A stretch of DNA of 6,735 nt. Source: Candidatus Stahliibacteriota bacterium CG08_land_8_20_14_0_20_40_26 (GTDB lineage: Bacteria; Hydrothermota; UBA3073). Position numbers and translations under genes: made by a program. Positions 4,105 through 6,735 of the stretch are shown here, piece by piece (within the stretch, counting starts at the first letter, position 1; each line of letters begins with the position of its first letter). Below the pieces are notes generated by a model, which was not told the DNA's origin, made no database searches, and saw only the letters and a program-made list of their open reading frames with translations. Where the stretch lies: positions 1 through 6,735 of the forward strand of contig PEYP01000055.1 in the NCBI GenBank assembly GCA_002774315.1, written 5' to 3'.

Positions 4105-6735
4105 TCACTTAGATGTTACTATTTCAACACATTTACTACACAAAGTAGGATGAGCAGAATTTTCTCCAACTGTATCTGAATGTATCCAACATCTTGCGCA
4201 TTTGTCACCCTCTGCGCGTTTGACCTCAATTAAGAGTTCACCTATCTCCATTCCAGATATATCACTTTCCTTTGAGACCACCTCCACTTGAGAGACTATA
4301 AACACGGAAGGTAGAATATCCTCCATATTCCTGAGAAGTTTAATTTCGTCGGCATCCCGGGCAAAAATGCGCACCTTTGCCTCGAGCGAGTTGCCTATCA
4401 ATTCGTCTCTCCTTGCTACCTCAAGGGGCAAAAGAACCTTCTCCCTTATTGCTGTCAGTTTCTCCCATTTACCTATTAGAGCCTTGTTAATCAAATTCTT
4501 GTTCCCAATAGGAAAGTCCTGAAGATGAACGCTTCCCGAAAGCCCTGCCTTCCGCCATACTTCTTCCGTTGTAAAGGGAATTATCGGGGCAAACATTACG
4601 GATAATGTTCTCAGTAATTCATATAATACGGTCTGGGCAGATCTCCTCTCAGGGGATGAAGCCCCGTATGTATACAACCTATCTTTTAGTATATCAAAAT
4701 AGAAACGAGAGAGTGTAATATTACAGTAATTAAAGAGTAGAGAATAGACGCGGTGGAAATCAAACTCGTCGTATGCCTTTTTTACGCGCTCAATCAACTG
4801 CTGAAGGGTAGAGAGAACATATCTATCTGTAGAGAGGAGCTTTTCATATGTAACAGATTGGGATTTATCAAAATCAAAAAGATTTCCAAGGATGTATCTG
4901 AATGTGTTTCTTATCTTCCTGTATGAGAGAGTTGTAGCCTCTATAGATTCTTCACCGAACTCTATATCCCTCGTATAGTCAACCGATGCAAAATAAAGTC
5001 TCAATATATCTGCTCCAAACTGTTTAACTATCACCTGCGGTGACATCACATTGCCCAGTTTCTTTGACATCTTCTTTTTCTGGATATCAAGTACCAGCCC
5101 ATGTGTAAGACAGGAGGTAAATGATGGTTCTTCTTTTGTTGCCATAGAGAGAATAAGTGAAAGCTGAAACCAACCGCGATGCTGGTCAACAGCCTCAAGA
5201 TAGAGATCTGCAGGCAGAGCCAGCCTTTTTTCTACTACTGCGACGAAACTGGAAGACGATTCAAACCATACATCCAGTATGTCCTCTCCTCTCCTTAATT
5301 TTCTACTTCCGCATTCAGGACAAATCTTTTCATCATTTATATCTCCTTTGCCTTCAAACCATGCATCCGAGCCTTCATTGTCCAGAAGCTGAATTGCTTT
5401 TTCAACTATATTACTGTCAAGAAAAACATTGCCACACTCCTCGCAGTGAAGCGCAGGTATAGGCACCCCCCAGTTTCTCTGACGGGATATGCACCAATCA
5501 GGTCTACTCACAAGAGTATCCCTCATCCTCTCTCTTGACCATCCAGGAATCCATTCTATTTTATCTACGGCAGAGACGCACCTTGCTCTCAAATCATTGT
5601 GGTCTACTTTTACAAACCACTGCGGAGTTGCCCGAAATACAAGAGGATTACCACATCTCCAGCAGTGTGGATATGAGTGCGTAACGAGACCTGAATCTAT
5701 AAGATTCCGATTTTTCTCAAGCAAAGCTATTAGCTCATCGTTTGCAGAAAACACAACTTTACCTGCAACTTCATCTACCTCCTCTGTAAATTTGCCTTCA
5801 TCGTCAACAGGGGAAAGGATCGGAAGTCCATACTCTTTTCCTACAAGATAGTCTTCATATCCATGTCCCGGGGCAATATGCACCACACCAGTACCTTCTT
5901 CCGTAGAAACAAAATCCGCAAGTATAACTAGGGATTCTCTGTCAAAAAATGGATGATGGGCCAGAATACCTTCCAATTTATTTCCATATATATTTGCAAG
6001 CTTTTTATATGAAAGTCCCATCTCATCAAGTACTGATAGTCTGGTAGTGGCAAGTATAAACTTCCCCTTCTCTGTGTCTACAAGCGAGTAATCGATATCT
6101 CTGCCAAGGGCAAGTGCAACATTTGCCGGCAAAGTCCAGGGCGTTGTAGTCCATACGAGAAAAGAGGCATCCTGCAGGAGCTTGTCATCTGAAGAATTAA
6201 CAGGAAACCTCACATAGATAGATGGAGATGTATGCTCCTTATATTCAATCTCTGCTTCTGCCAGTGCAGTCCTGCACTTTATACACCAGTGTATCGGACG
6301 CCTTTCTCTGTATATATATCCATCATCTAAAAGCGACTTGAACACCCTCAGGACATCTGCTTCATATTTTTTATCATAGGTAAGGTATGGGTTCTCCCAA
6401 TCTCCAAGTACCCCGAGTCTTATAAATTGTTCTCTCTGTATATTAACATACTTTTCCGCATATTTCTTACACAGTCTTCTCACATCCATTCGTGGGGGAA
6501 GTTCCTTTATATTCTCTGTCACTTTGTGTTCTATCGGCATACCGTGGCAATCCCACCCCGGTATGAATGGTGTCCTGCAGCCCGAAAGCGCCCTGTATCT
6601 TACGGTAATATCCTTCAAGATTTTATTCAGTGCATGGCCGATATGAAGTTCACCATTCGCATAAGGAGGACCATCATGAAGTATATAATCCTTTTTGCCC
6701 TTTGTTATAAGTTTATGGTATATATCCTCTTCTTT
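4105..6735 (-). CDS. ileS: Isoleucyl-tRNA synthetase, 5' end beyond the window (partial)
   Basis: This class I synthetase charges tRNA-Ile in the cytoplasm and edits misactivated valine. The frame stays open from the right edge: 876 residues are visible and roughly 30-40 N-terminal ones are missing. A TTG at 6618 is not the start, because the frame upstream encodes HDGPPYANGELHIGHALNK with the HIGH motif at visible residues 31-34. Editing-domain motifs are WTTTPWTLP (195-203) and GTGVVHIAPGHG (281-292). The catalytic part continues through RPDWCISRQRNWGVP (411-425), a CxxC pair insertion (C431/C434, C472/C475) and the KMSKS-type loop (555-559). The anticodon-binding domain and a C-terminal zinc finger (C846/C849, C866/C869) mark the bacterial type. 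Oddities are DVWFESSSSF for the usual DVWFDSG-S-H/T, LEAVDQHRGWFQLSL for LEGSDQHRGWFQSSL, and KMSKK for KMSKS. The long intact frame argues it is functional. Confidence 0.95.
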   Translation of the reverse strand, partial: KEEDIYHKLITKGKKDYILHDGPPYANGELHIGHALNKILKDITVRYRALSGCRTPFIPGWDCHGMPIEHKVTENIKELPPRMDVRRLCKKYAEKYVNIQREQFIRLGVLGDWENPYLTYDKKYEADVLRVFKSLLDDGYIYRERRPIHWCIKCRTALAEAEIEYKEHTSPSIYVRFPVNSSDDKLLQDASFLVWTTTPWTLPANVALALGRDIDYSLVDTEKGKFILATTRLSVLDEMGLSYKKLANIYGNKLEGILAHHPFFDRESLVILADFVSTEEGTGVVHIAPGHGYEDYLVGKEYGLPILSPVDDEGKFTEEVDEVAGKVVFSANDELIALLEKNRNLIDSGLVTHSYPHCWRCGNPLVFRATPQWFVKVDHNDLRARCVSAVDKIEWIPGWSRERMRDTLVSRPDWCISRQRNWGVPIPALHCEECGNVFLDSNIVEKAIQLLDNEGSDAWFEGKGDINDEKICPECGSRKLRRGEDILDVWFESSSSFVAVVEKRLALPADLYLEAVDQHRGWFQLSLILSMATKEEPSFTSCLTHGLVLDIQKKKMSKKLGNVMSPQVIVKQFGADILRLYFASVDYTRDIEFGEESIEATTLSYRKIRNTFRYILGNLFDFDKSQSVTYEKLLSTDRYVLSTLQQLIERVKKAYDEFDFHRVYSLLFNYCNITLSRFYFDILKDRLYTYGASSPERRSAQTVLYELLRTLSVMFAPIIPFTTEEVWRKAGLSGSVHLQDFPIGNKNLINKALIGKWEKLTAIREKVLLPLEVARRDELIGNSLEAKVRIFARDADEIKLLRNMEDILPSVFIVSQVEVVSKESDISGMEIGELLIEVKRAEGDKCARCWIHSDTVGENSAHPTLCSKCVEIVTSK

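Noticed and set aside
3967..4179. A 70-codon plus-strand open frame across the ileS 3' end
   Set aside because: It is made mostly of heptamer repeats and antisense ileS sequence and begins at a TTG without a ribosome site; its hydrophobic look comes from T-rich DNA.
5157..5851. Two plus-strand open frames of 101 and 120 codons inside ileS
   Set aside because: Both are antisense to conserved IleS catalytic-domain sequence and have no ribosome site or recognisable product.
6616..6618. TTG as the ileS start codon
   Set aside because: The frame continues upstream to the window edge and encodes the HIGH-motif region, so the true start lies outside.

Overview
This 6.7 kb window looks like chromosomal DNA from a Gram-negative (diderm), LPS-making bacterium of moderate to low G+C. 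It carries five protein genes: an LpxC-FabZ fusion (lipid A and fatty acid synthesis), a MOFRL-family glycerate 2-kinase, lipoprotein signal peptidase LspA, a small DksA/TraR-type zinc-finger protein, and most of a bacterial-type isoleucyl-tRNA synthetase. LpxC-FabZ fusions are known in Bacteroidetes and some other diderm lineages. The fusion, the ileS-dksA-lspA order and the repeat-filled gaps would fit an uncultured candidate-phylum diderm (Omnitrophota-like lineages come to mind). This placement is a guess that the window cannot prove.

Layout: bases 1-238 are a gene-free leader packed with nonamer repeats and two hairpins. The lpxC-fabZ fusion (239-1492, +) converges on glycerate kinase (1505-2794, -) with only 12 bases between them and no visible terminator. 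A 203-base spacer (2795-2997) holds heptamer repeats, a hairpin and a palindrome nested in a nonamer repeat. Then come lspA (2998-3438, -) and the dksA-like gene (3435-3800, -), which overlap by ATGA and are surely translated together. A 304-base spacer (3801-4104) is almost wholly heptamer-phased repeats plus one perfect palindrome. Partial ileS (4105-6735, -) runs off the right edge; its HIGH motif is inside the window, but its start codon is not.

Functionally, LpxC-FabZ joins the committed step of lipid A synthesis to the dehydratase that serves fatty acid elongation, which compete for the same hydroxyacyl-ACP pool. LspA matures lipoproteins, IleS charges tRNA-Ile, and the DksA-like protein probably adjusts transcription. 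Glycerate kinase feeds glycerate into lower glycolysis.

The most interesting signals are: (1) a near-ideal Shine-Dalgarno and in-frame GTG exactly at the LpxC/FabZ junction, while the gene's own start has no clear ribosome site; (2) long in-phase arrays of degenerate 7-base repeats in both right-hand spacers, with 9-base repeats elsewhere, interrupted by short palindromes; (3) non-consensus residues in several usually invariant active-site motifs of IleS. No CRISPR, IS element, tRNA, rRNA or defence system was seen.
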